A DNA stretch of 41,499 nt from Firmicutes bacterium FC7 (GTDB lineage: Bacteria; Bacillota; Clostridia; Tissierellales; Tissierellaceae). This document shows, piece after piece, positions 1 to 6,708 of the stretch (position 1 is its first letter; every line of letters begins with the position of its first letter). The DNA lies in NCBI GenBank assembly GCA_022760735.1, contig JAKELU010000004.1, forward strand, positions 38,933 through 80,431, in the 5' to 3' direction. A program made the position numbers and the translations under genes. Below the pieces are notes generated by a model. The model worked only from the letters and a program-made list of their open reading frames with translations, made no database searches and had not been told where the DNA came from.

Positions 1-922
1 TAACCCCATCCAATCCTAGATACTCACATAGTTTTGCTGTCCAGTTTGATGATCTTTCCTTATCAGCCAAGTAAACGTTTTCGTTTGTTATAATAACACC
101 TACAAAATTCAAAGTTTTACCATGAGCTTCGTAAAGGTCATGAATTACAGGGTTATTCATATGGTGATAAGTAGTATTCTTGTCACAAGCGGATACACAG
201 TTACCACTTACTATAGCTCCATCCATCAATTCAGTTGGGTACATTAATGTAGGAACTATTTGTTTTGCATCTACACCATATACATAAGTATCATGTAGTA
301 ACCCTTGAGTTTGAAGCATATCTACATAAGCTACCTTTGGAAGTTCAGGATATTTTCTTAATCCTTCTAGTAATGGTAGAGTTTCAAAAACCTCAACCTT
401 ATCAGGCTCTACATTCTTAGCAGTTTCAGCTAAGTATGCAGCAGCTTTAAATCCTGCCAATCTAACAGCTCTTTCATGATCATGCTGCTTCAAACCTTCT
501 ATTGGTTCGCACTTTAATACTAGGTTGATGGTCTTAGAAAATGGAGTATATTCAGCTCCAGGTCCCGTCATATCAACTATACCTTCTTGGAATCCAACTA
601 TTTTCCCAGTTGTCATGACTGTACAACCCTTTAAAACATTGGTTCTACCTGAGCCTACTACATCTACCTTTGATAATATCCCAGGAAATACTCCCCCTGG
701 CCCCTCAACCTTTACTCTTGGTTCTACTACGTCTTTAACGGGTGTTATTCTAACACTCTCACCAGGCTTAGCAATATCAACTTCAACAGATGCAAGGTGT
801 TGATCTTCCTTAATAAGATTTACTAACTCATCCTTATTAACATATAAAACACCTTTTTCGAATTTAGTTGTATCGCCAAATTGTACATCTTTAATTAGTA
901 CATGCCCTAATTCTAGACGCAT
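1..922 (-). CDS. grdE: Glycine reductase complex component B, GrdE proprotein (partial, 3' end outside window)
   Basis: Substrate-specific protein B of glycine reductase binds glycine as a Schiff base through a pyruvoyl group and passes it to the selenoprotein GrdA. The first 307 residues are present. The start MRLELGHVLIKDVQFG is typical of GrdE. In this family the proprotein is cleaved before a cysteine that becomes the pyruvoyl group. Here the motif SGNCVSACDKN puts that cysteine at residue 242 (codon 197-199), the position reported for Clostridium sticklandii GrdE. The ATG at 920-922 follows a strong GGGGAGGTG ribosome site. It lies 63 nt downstream of trxA with a stem-loop between them. 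The related D-proline reductase PrdA is less likely because the N-terminus and flanking thioredoxin fit GrdE. The selenocysteine genes grdA and grdB would be expected beyond the left edge. Confidence 0.95.
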   Translation of the reverse strand, partial: MRLELGHVLIKDVQFGDTTKFEKGVLYVNKDELVNLIKEDQHLASVEVDIAKPGESVRITPVKDVVEPRVKVEGPGGVFPGILSKVDVVGSGRTNVLKGCTVMTTGKIVGFQEGIVDMTGPGAEYTPFSKTINLVLKCEPIEGLKQHDHERAVRLAGFKAAAYLAETAKNVEPDKVEVFETLPLLEGLRKYPELPKVAYVDMLQTQGLLHDTYVYGVDAKQIVPTLMYPTELMDGAIVSGNCVSACDKNTTYHHMNNPVIHDLYEAHGKTLNFVGVIITNENVYLADKERSSNWTAKLCEYLGLDGV

Positions 923-960
923 AAATTCACCTCCCCTTATTTTTAAAAATATTTATATCT

Positions 961-982
961 AAATCTGGCTAAAGCCAGATTT
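961..982 (-). other. Stem-loop between trxA and grdE
   Basis: A perfect 10-bp inverted repeat (AAATCTGGCT / AGCCAGATTT) with a 2-nt spacer lies just after the trxA stop. On the minus strand it is followed by AT-rich sequence with a TTTTT run about 10 nt on. It may be a weak or partial terminator, or an mRNA processing or stability element that sets different trxA and grdE levels. The function is inferred. Confidence 0.6.
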
Positions 983-985
983 ATA

Positions 986-1303
986 TCAGATATATTTTTT
1001 TATAAGATCCTCTACTGATTTGGGATTAGCATCCCCAGCTACTACTGCATCAATCTTTTCTCCACCCTTATAAATAGCAACTACAGGTAATCCCATTATC
1101 TTTTGACTAATAGCAAGTCTACGTGCCTTTGATGTATCCAGAGAAGCAAACTTAATTTTATCTCCATATTTCTCTTCCAGCTTATGTATATGAGGCATCA
1201 ATGCCTTACATGTCCCACATGTGGGACTCCAAAAATCCACTAGAACAACTTCATCTGCTTCTAAAACTTCATGTTCAAAATTTTCTTTATCTAAAGATAT
1301 CAT
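986..1303 (-). CDS. trxA: Thioredoxin of the glycine reductase operon
   Basis: This 105-residue protein is a single thioredoxin fold and cytosolic (no signal peptide). The redox motif is W25-S-P-T-C29-G-T-C32, so the active site is CGTC rather than the classical CGPC. The cis-proline is P73 in MGLPVV. In glycine-reducing clostridia the thioredoxin system supplies electrons to the selenoprotein GrdA, and trx genes commonly precede grdE. The start ATG follows GGAGG with a 6-nt spacer. It is the first clear gene behind the glycine riboswitch; no thioredoxin reductase (trxB) or grdX gene lies before it here, unlike the order known in related organisms. Identity as a thioredoxin is certain; the role in glycine reduction rests on position. 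Confidence 0.93.
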   Translation of the reverse strand: MISLDKENFEHEVLEADEVVLVDFWSPTCGTCKALMPHIHKLEEKYGDKIKFASLDTSKARRLAISQKIMGLPVVAIYKGGEKIDAVVAGDANPKSVEDLIKKYI

Positions 1304-1306
1304 TAT

Positions 1307-1384
1307 TTACCTCCATATAAAAATTATTATTGCCATATATAACATACCCAAATACATAAAATTTAAATTTAAAAAGACTTTCAT
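1307..1384 (-). CDS. Possible 25-aa hydrophobic leader peptide upstream of trxA
   Basis: An ATG-initiated reading frame of 25 codons encodes one hydrophobic, membrane-like segment ending in IIIFIWR. Its stop codon sits inside the trxA ribosome site, 3 nt before the trxA ATG, which would favour translational coupling. No good Shine-Dalgarno sequence precedes its ATG, and the region is AT-rich, so it could be a chance frame. I do not recognise a family. Confidence 0.25.
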   Translation of the reverse strand: MKVFLNLNFMYLGMLYMAIIIFIWR

Positions 1385-1480
1385 TATAAGAAGTGCTGAT
1401 TTAAAAGAAATGTGTTGATAAAAAACTTAATGACATAACCCCCTATTATATAACCAGAATAGAACTTCCTATTTCGGTAT

Positions 1481-1521
1481 AAAAAAACAGAATAAATAGA
1501 CACTTGCCTATCTACTCTGTT
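1481..1521 (-). terminator. Glycine-riboswitch-controlled intrinsic terminator
   Basis: On the minus strand a 14-bp stem (AACAGAGTAGATAG with CTATTTATTCTGTT, two G-U pairs) and an 8-nt loop are followed by a run of T. The 5' arm contains the bases 1514-1519 that also form the closing P1 helix of the second glycine aptamer, so aptamer folding and terminator folding exclude each other. This predicts read-through when glycine is bound. Confidence 0.85.
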
Positions 1522-1685
1522 GTTAACCTTAGAGTTTCCCATTACGGTTGCTCAGTCGGTGATAAATCCTTTCCAGAGTTCCGTCAAAATACGGTCCTTT
1601 TACCTGAGAGTATCAATATAGATTGGCAATCTATATCTTACGCCTTCGGTGCCACTTAGGTGGTCTCTCCCGCAATTTTCATCCG
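1513..1685 (-). promoter_or_regulatory. Tandem glycine riboswitch (gcvT-type) upstream of trxA-grdE
   Basis: Read on the minus strand, the first aptamer (about 1593-1680) carries the hallmark GGGAGAGACC, GGCACCGAAGG and CTCTCAGGTAAAAGGACC blocks. A second, more divergent aptamer (about 1513-1582) follows after a short linker, with CACCGACTGAGCAA and GGAAACTCTAAGG. Its P1 helix pairs 1574-1579 with 1514-1519. Tandem glycine aptamers normally switch on glycine-using genes. Here the terminator at 1481-1521 overlaps P1 of aptamer 2, fitting a transcriptional ON switch. About 180 nt of leader separate the terminator from trxA. Confidence 0.93.
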
Positions 1686-1725
1686 GAATATTTGGATTGT
1701 TATAAATTTAACTTAATGTAAGTTT

Positions 1726-1754
1726 ATTATAACTTAGTTTGGAAGAATTTTCAA
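1726..1754 (-). promoter_or_regulatory. SigA-type promoter of the glycine reductase operon
   Basis: On the minus strand TTGAAA (1749-1754) and a consensus TATAAT (1726-1731) are separated by exactly 17 nt. Transcription would start near 1719, about 40 nt before the first conserved riboswitch block. Confidence 0.8.
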
Positions 1755-1772
1755 TAACTTATTGATATAAAT

Positions 1773-3383
1773 TTAACTATTTTTTACTTCTTGAATTATT
1801 CGTTCAGCTATGTTCCAAGAATGATCAGATACTCTTTCTAAATTGCTTATTGCATCTAAATATACTATCCCTGCTGAAGTTACACATACATTTTTATTAA
1901 GTCGCCAAATATGATTTGCTCTATTCTCTTCTTCTAATTCATCTACCTCTTTTTCTAATACCATTACTAATTTTGCAGCATTTTTATCATTTTCATTAAA
2001 TGCTTTCATAGAGTATTTAAAAGCTTCTTCACATTTATTAAACATTAACCTTAACTCTTCACAAGCATCTTGACTAAATTCTAAGTGATTTTCCTGTTTA
2101 AGTTGAGCCAACTCTGCAATATTTTCTATATGGTCACCAATTCTTTCTATATCATTAACCATATTAAAGAGTTTGTTAATATGAGCATGTTGTTCATCAG
2201 TTAAAGGAGCGTTTGATAACATTATAAGATAATCTGTAATTTCACGTTCAATTCTATTGATTAAGCTTTCTTTTTCGAAAATACTATCTAGACCATCATA
2301 TTTTTCATCAACAAATACTTTCTCAACTTCTTTTAAATTTTCTTGTACTATTTCTGCCATTCTAGTAACTTCTTTATTAACCTGCCCTATTGCAATTGAA
2401 GGTGTTTCAATAATTCTTGGATCTAGATATTTCGAAGCTGTTAAATACACTGAATCATCACCAGGAACTAATATTCGAGCTGCTTTAACTAGTAAGCCAG
2501 CAAACGGTAATTGAATTACAACATTAACTAAGTTGAATAATGTGTGAGCATTTGCAATCTGTCTTTGTATATCTCCAGGTGAAATCCTTGTTACTATAGC
2601 TTGTATTGGTATTCTAAGTATTGTCATAAATATAATTGTTCCTATTAGATTAAACATAAAATGTATGACTGCCGCTCTTTTAGCAGTTTTGTTTGCACCA
2701 ATACTTGATATCAAAGCCGTTGTAGTTGTTCCTATATTATCTCCAAATAATATTGGAAATGCTATATTTATATTTATAAGTCCTTGCCCAGCTAAAGCTT
2801 GTAACAGACCTATTGATGCACTACTACTTTGAACTACTGTGGTTAATCCAAGACCAACTAGCATACCTAAGATAGGATTGTTTAAGCTTGTCATTATGTC
2901 CGAAAAAGCAGGCAACTTAGCCAGTGGCTTTAAGCCAGCTCCCATCATGTCCATACCTATAAAAAGAATTCCAAAACCAATGAAAATTTCAGCTAATTCT
3001 TTTATCCTCTGCTTTTTAGCTGCTAACCATATAGCAACACCTGCAGCAACTGCTAAAGGAGCATAATCTGTCAATTTAAACGCAATTAATTGGGCAGTAA
3101 TAGTAGTACCTATATTAGCACCCATTATAACCCCTGCAGCTTGTCCTAGCGTCATTAATCCTGCATTAACAAAACCTATTACCATAACTGTAGTGGCACT
3201 ACTACTTTGTACAACCATAGTAACTACTGTTCCAACTAGAACTCCCATTAGACGATTATTGGTAAGGACTTCTATTAATTTTTTCAACTTTTCTCCTGCT
3301 GCCTTCTGTAAGCCGGATCCCATAAGATTCATTCCGTATAGGAACAATCCCAATCCACCCAATACTGGCAATGCAATATCCAT
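1773..3383 (-). CDS. Na/Pi cotransporter family protein with C-terminal PhoU-like domain
   Basis: This 536-residue protein has a membrane domain of the sodium/phosphate cotransporter II type in its first 300 residues. It carries the characteristic inverted pair of QSSSA motifs (around residues 59-63 and 185-189), each followed by a G(A/D)NIGTT motif. The C-terminal 200 residues are soluble and PhoU-like, as in bacterial NptA/YjbB proteins. The likely role is sodium-coupled phosphate transport or phosphate homeostasis at the cell membrane. The start is the ATG at 3381-3383, because the strong AGGAGGG ribosome site lies just before it; the TTG five codons upstream overlaps that site and is not used. 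It is a single gene just upstream of the glycine reductase promoter, with no clear terminator between. A weak extended -10 promoter (TGGTATTAT, near 3427-3435) precedes it. Confidence 0.9.
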   Translation of the reverse strand: MDIALPVLGGLGLFLYGMNLMGSGLQKAAGEKLKKLIEVLTNNRLMGVLVGTVVTMVVQSSSATTVMVIGFVNAGLMTLGQAAGVIMGANIGTTITAQLIAFKLTDYAPLAVAAGVAIWLAAKKQRIKELAEIFIGFGILFIGMDMMGAGLKPLAKLPAFSDIMTSLNNPILGMLVGLGLTTVVQSSSASIGLLQALAGQGLININIAFPILFGDNIGTTTTALISSIGANKTAKRAAVIHFMFNLIGTIIFMTILRIPIQAIVTRISPGDIQRQIANAHTLFNLVNVVIQLPFAGLLVKAARILVPGDDSVYLTASKYLDPRIIETPSIAIGQVNKEVTRMAEIVQENLKEVEKVFVDEKYDGLDSIFEKESLINRIEREITDYLIMLSNAPLTDEQHAHINKLFNMVNDIERIGDHIENIAELAQLKQENHLEFSQDACEELRLMFNKCEEAFKYSMKAFNENDKNAAKLVMVLEKEVDELEEENRANHIWRLNKNVCVTSAGIVYLDAISNLERVSDHSWNIAERIIQEVKNS

Positions 3384-3487
3384 AGATACCCTCCTCAAAG
3401 ATTACATATTAAACTAGTCCTTAGATATAATACCACATTTATGACTTTATTACACCAATTTAACATAGATTTTACATTATATTAAAA

Positions 3488-3952
3488 TTACTTAAGATTT
3501 GGAAATCCTAGCTGTCTTAAAGCTTCATATATTATTATATTAGCCGAATTTGCAAGATTTAATGATCTTCCAATGTCTAACATCGGTATTCTAATACATG
3601 TTTCCTTATATTTTTTTATAATATCTTCTGGTAACCCCTTAGTTTCCTTTCCAAATACAAAAAATGAATTATCTTTATACTGAAATTCATCGTAGCTTAT
3701 ATTTGTCTTAGTAGTAGCAAAATAAAATGTACCTTCAGGGTTCTTTTTAAGAACCTCATCAAAACTATCATATAGATGAATATCTACCAAATGCCAATAA
3801 TCAAGACCTGCTCTTTTTAAATGTTTATCATCTATTGAAAATCCAAGAGGTCTTACAAGATGTAAGGAAACACCAGTTAAAGCACAAGTTCTTGCAATTG
3901 CTCCTGTATTATGTGGAATTTCTGGTTCAACTAGAACTATATTTAAACTCAT
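3488..3952 (-). CDS. trmL: tRNA (cytidine(34)-2'-O)-methyltransferase TrmL
   Basis: This 154-residue SPOUT (SpoU-type) methyltransferase is the usual length for TrmL, which methylates the ribose of the wobble base in tRNA-Leu isoacceptors. The start MSLNIVLVEPEIPHNTGAIAR is diagnostic. FGKETKGLP and the C-terminal knot segment IPMLDIGRSLNLANSANI form the AdoMet site. It begins 20 nt after the HAD phosphatase gene, so the two are probably co-transcribed. Confidence 0.93.
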   Translation of the reverse strand: MSLNIVLVEPEIPHNTGAIARTCALTGVSLHLVRPLGFSIDDKHLKRAGLDYWHLVDIHLYDSFDEVLKKNPEGTFYFATTKTNISYDEFQYKDNSFFVFGKETKGLPEDIIKKYKETCIRIPMLDIGRSLNLANSANIIIYEALRQLGFPNLK

Positions 3953-3972
3953 TTATTCTTCATCTCCATCAT

Positions 3973-4779
3973 TTATAGTATAAATTCTTCTATGACAGCT
4001 GCAACACCATCATTATTATTTGTTAATGTTATATAATCAGCTTCTTTTTTTACAACATCCTCTGCATTGCCCATTGCAACTCCCAAGCCAGCATACTTTA
4101 TCATAGGAAGGTCATTTTCATTATCACCAATTGCTATTACTTCTTCCCTTAATATTTTCAAATTATTGCATAAAAATGCAAGACCAATGCCTTTAGATGT
4201 GTCCTTGGCCATTACCTCCAAGTTGTTTTTCCAAGACTTTGTTATACTAATGTCTGGTATACTTTTTAATTCATCGTGCAATTGATTTAACTTATTTAAA
4301 TTGTTATCAATAAATAAAAATTTATAAGGCTTTAAATTTTCTAGTTTATAGATAGCTTTCTCATCTTGTAAAATTTTATATTCTATATTATTATCCCTAG
4401 TTGAATAATAATTAATAATTTCTTTAACTAAGGAATGACTTGAATAAAGTGTAGTGCTATCATAAAAATGATTGTAAATATTATGCTTTTTTCCTAAACT
4501 AATAATCTTTTCTGCCTTATCTAACTCAATAGGTTTACTATAAATTATATTCTCCCTCTTATCTACAATAATCGCTCCATTACATGCTATTATATAGTTA
4601 TCCAGCTGTAATCTCCTAGCATATCCTAGTGCTGAACTAAGTAACCTTCCAGTAGATAGTACAATATTGACTCCCTTATCCTTTGCTCTATTAATTGCTT
4701 CTATAGTTCTTTTAGATACTTCATTTTGGCTGTTAAGCAAAGTACCATCCATATCTATGGCCATAAGCTTATATTTCAT
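3973..4779 (-). CDS. Cof-type HAD-IIB family sugar-phosphatase
   Basis: This 268-residue HAD hydrolase has motif I DMDGT (D9 nucleophile, D11 acid), a serine/threonine motif in STGRLLSSA, a type IIB cap in the middle and motif IV GDNENDLPMI near the C-terminus. Family members (YidA/Cof) dephosphorylate sugar phosphates, phosphorylated cofactors or FMN-like compounds; the substrate cannot be read from sequence. It starts with ATG behind GGAGGTG. It lies just downstream of the terminator that closes the previous operon and leads into trmL. Confidence 0.9.
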   Translation of the reverse strand: MKYKLMAIDMDGTLLNSQNEVSKRTIEAINRAKDKGVNIVLSTGRLLSSALGYARRLQLDNYIIACNGAIIVDKRENIIYSKPIELDKAEKIISLGKKHNIYNHFYDSTTLYSSHSLVKEIINYYSTRDNNIEYKILQDEKAIYKLENLKPYKFLFIDNNLNKLNQLHDELKSIPDISITKSWKNNLEVMAKDTSKGIGLAFLCNNLKILREEVIAIGDNENDLPMIKYAGLGVAMGNAEDVVKKEADYITLTNNNDGVAAVIEEFIL

Positions 4780-4818
4780 TTAAACACCTCCAAGCATATA
4801 TTATATCAGATTAAAATC

Positions 4819-4845
4819 AAAAAGGACCAGTATATAACTGATCCT
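4819..4845 (-). terminator. Intrinsic terminator of the ylxP-nth-vanW-SBP-racemase operon
   Basis: On the minus strand GGATCAGT and ACTGGTCC form an 8-bp stem (one G-T pair) with a 5-nt loop, followed by TTTTT. It starts at the racemase stop codon. Confidence 0.85.
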
Positions 4846-5686
4846 ATAAGTATACTATTCCCTCTGATACAATTTCTACTTTTCCGTCGAGATGTAATGC
4901 TGTAATTTCTCCATCTTCAACATTAATCGATATTTCTAGTTCTCCCCCAGGTTGCCTAATTTTTTCCCTAATACTTTTATTCAAATTTGTGGCAAGAGCT
5001 ACACCTAGTGCAGATGTACCTGATGCACAGCTTCTTTCCCAGTATTTACTATCCGTTCCCTTTACATAAACGAGAGGTTGTAAAAATCCTTTAGCATAAT
5101 CATAAAACATAATTCCAAAAGCATCATATTCCTCTTTAGACATTTTGCTCTTAATTACTTTAAAAAATTCTTCCTTATCAACAATCTCATTTTCTTCGAC
5201 TATGAAATGTGTAATGCCCTGGAAGTCAACTCTAGTTAAATTTATATTTTTTTCTTCAAACAAAATATTTGTCTTTGAAGTTCTATGTGGCAATGGCATA
5301 TTAACTTTTGAAAAATATACATTTCCCTTATCGGTCTTTCTCACTTGACAATTTATAAGATCATCACTACCAGATACCTCCAAAATTACATTGTAGTAAT
5401 CACCAACCTTAGAAATGCTATCGACATTTAAGTGCACCATTAATGCAGCTAAAGATCTGGTGGCATTACCACAAAATTCTCCACCCATCATCTGTAGTCT
5501 TAAGGTATTCAAAGATTTCCCCTTCATTGTTCTTGGATTTTCAACAAAACCTACCTGCTCACCATGTATGTTGTTATAGTTCATTAACTTGTTCGCAATC
5601 ACCATATGTTGAGATGAGTCTACTGGATCCATAACAAATATTGTCATATTTTCTACTGGATTTACTTTAACATAGTTTAGCTTCAT
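4844..5686 (-). CDS. CntK-like histidine racemase homologue (DapF superfamily)
   Basis: This 280-residue protein belongs to the PLP-independent diaminopimelate-epimerase fold. It resembles CntK, the histidine racemase of staphylopine synthesis, more than true DapF. Shared segments as I remember CntK are NPxxNMTI near the start, EQVGF, GxEFCGNAT, FLQPLxY, WExSCxSGT and QPGG. The two catalytic cysteines are C72, the same number as in CntK, and C220. The expected reaction is L/D interconversion of histidine or another amino acid in the cytosol. No nicotianamine-synthase-like cntL or opine dehydrogenase cntM is in the window, so a metallophore role is not supported. The ATG at 5684-5686 follows GGGGGTG and is chosen over a start nine codons upstream. 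It is last in a five-gene operon, 43 nt after a BtuF-like lipoprotein gene. Confidence 0.8.
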   Translation of the reverse strand: MKLNYVKVNPVENMTIFVMDPVDSSQHMVIANKLMNYNNIHGEQVGFVENPRTMKGKSLNTLRLQMMGGEFCGNATRSLAALMVHLNVDSISKVGDYYNVILEVSGSDDLINCQVRKTDKGNVYFSKVNMPLPHRTSKTNILFEEKNINLTRVDFQGITHFIVEENEIVDKEEFFKVIKSKMSKEEYDAFGIMFYDYAKGFLQPLVYVKGTDSKYWERSCASGTSALGVALATNLNKSIREKIRQPGGELEISINVEDGEITALHLDGKVEIVSEGIVYL

Positions 5687-5729
5687 ATTAGCACCCCCGT
5701 GAACAAGATACATTTATAGATAATTTAAA

Positions 5730-6695
5730 TTACCTACTAAAAATTTCAGGATGTATAGCCTTAGCTACTAATTCAAGTGCTTGGACTATTCTTGGACCTG
5801 GTCTAGATACAAAATTTGAATCTAGAACGTAAACATTACCATTAATTATTGCATCTATGTTTTCATAACCTGGTCTTTTTAATACAGACTCTGCTGTTTT
5901 CTCTGGGAAGTCTGCTGAAGTTAAATAAACTTGAGGATTTTCTTCTACTAACTCATCAAGATCATATAATGGATAGTTTTCAGCACTATCTTTAGCAATA
6001 TTTTCTCCATTTGCTAACCTTATTAACTCATCCATTAAGGAATTATGACCTGCTGCCATTAAAGGCTCATGCCAAACTTCATAGAAAACCCTCTTAGGTA
6101 TAGAGCCTTCAACTCTATTTACTATTTCTTCTTTCTTTGAAGCTATATTATCTATTAAATTCTTCGCTTCTTCATTTTTTCCTGTTAACTGTCCAATTTT
6201 TTCTATTGTTTTAATAACACCATCTATTGACTCAGGCATAAAGCTTGCATATATAATTCCTTCTTCATCTAACCTTTTATTATCTATATCGTTAACTGAT
6301 CCATAATACAAGATTAAATCTGGTTCCAAATCTATTATTCTTTCTATGTTATTTCCGTTAAGGTCACTGACTTTTTCTATTTCTAATACCTCTTCGGGAT
6401 AATCATCAAATATAGTTACACCTACTACTTTATCACCAAGCCCAATTGCAAAAAGTATTTCTGTATGACTTGGTGATAAAGAAATGATTCTCTCAGGTAC
6501 TTTATCCAAAACAACTTCCCTACCTAGATCATCTACAACCATAAGTTTTGTCTCCTCTGCAACTGTAGTACTATAATCAACTGATTCATCTACTTCTATT
6601 GAATTATCAAGAGTTTCTTCTTTAGCTTGCATGCACCCAGGTATAGATACAGCTAATACCAAAATTATAATGATTAATAATAATTTTCTAAACAT
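5730..6695 (-). CDS. BtuF/FepB-like ABC substrate-binding lipoprotein
   Basis: This 321-residue protein has a lipoprotein signal peptide: a hydrophobic stretch to residue 20 and lipobox SIPGC with C21. The mature part begins with a charged linker followed by the helical-backbone receptor fold of cobalamin/iron-siderophore binding proteins. Typical landmarks are DDLGREVVL, PERIISLSPSHTEILFAIG, DLEPDLILYYG and YEVWHEPLMAAG. It should sit outside the membrane and deliver a metal complex, cobamide or similar ligand to a BtuCD-type importer, but no permease or ATPase gene is nearby. It lies 13 nt after the VanW gene and 43 nt before the CntK-like racemase. The ligand is unknown. Confidence 0.87.
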   Translation of the reverse strand: MFRKLLLIIIILVLAVSIPGCMQAKEETLDNSIEVDESVDYSTTVAEETKLMVVDDLGREVVLDKVPERIISLSPSHTEILFAIGLGDKVVGVTIFDDYPEEVLEIEKVSDLNGNNIERIIDLEPDLILYYGSVNDIDNKRLDEEGIIYASFMPESIDGVIKTIEKIGQLTGKNEEAKNLIDNIASKKEEIVNRVEGSIPKRVFYEVWHEPLMAAGHNSLMDELIRLANGENIAKDSAENYPLYDLDELVEENPQVYLTSADFPEKTAESVLKRPGYENIDAIINGNVYVLDSNFVSRPGPRIVQALELVAKAIHPEIFSR

Positions 6696-6708
6696 ACTCT
6701 AGTTCCTC

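Noticed and set aside
525-803. 92-codon open frame on the plus strand
   Set aside because: It is antisense to grdE, whose reading frame and motifs are unmistakable, and it has no ribosome site.
4844-6695. A full opine-metallophore (staphylopine-like) cluster
   Set aside because: Only a racemase homologue and a binding protein are present; no nicotianamine-synthase-like or opine dehydrogenase gene is found on either side.
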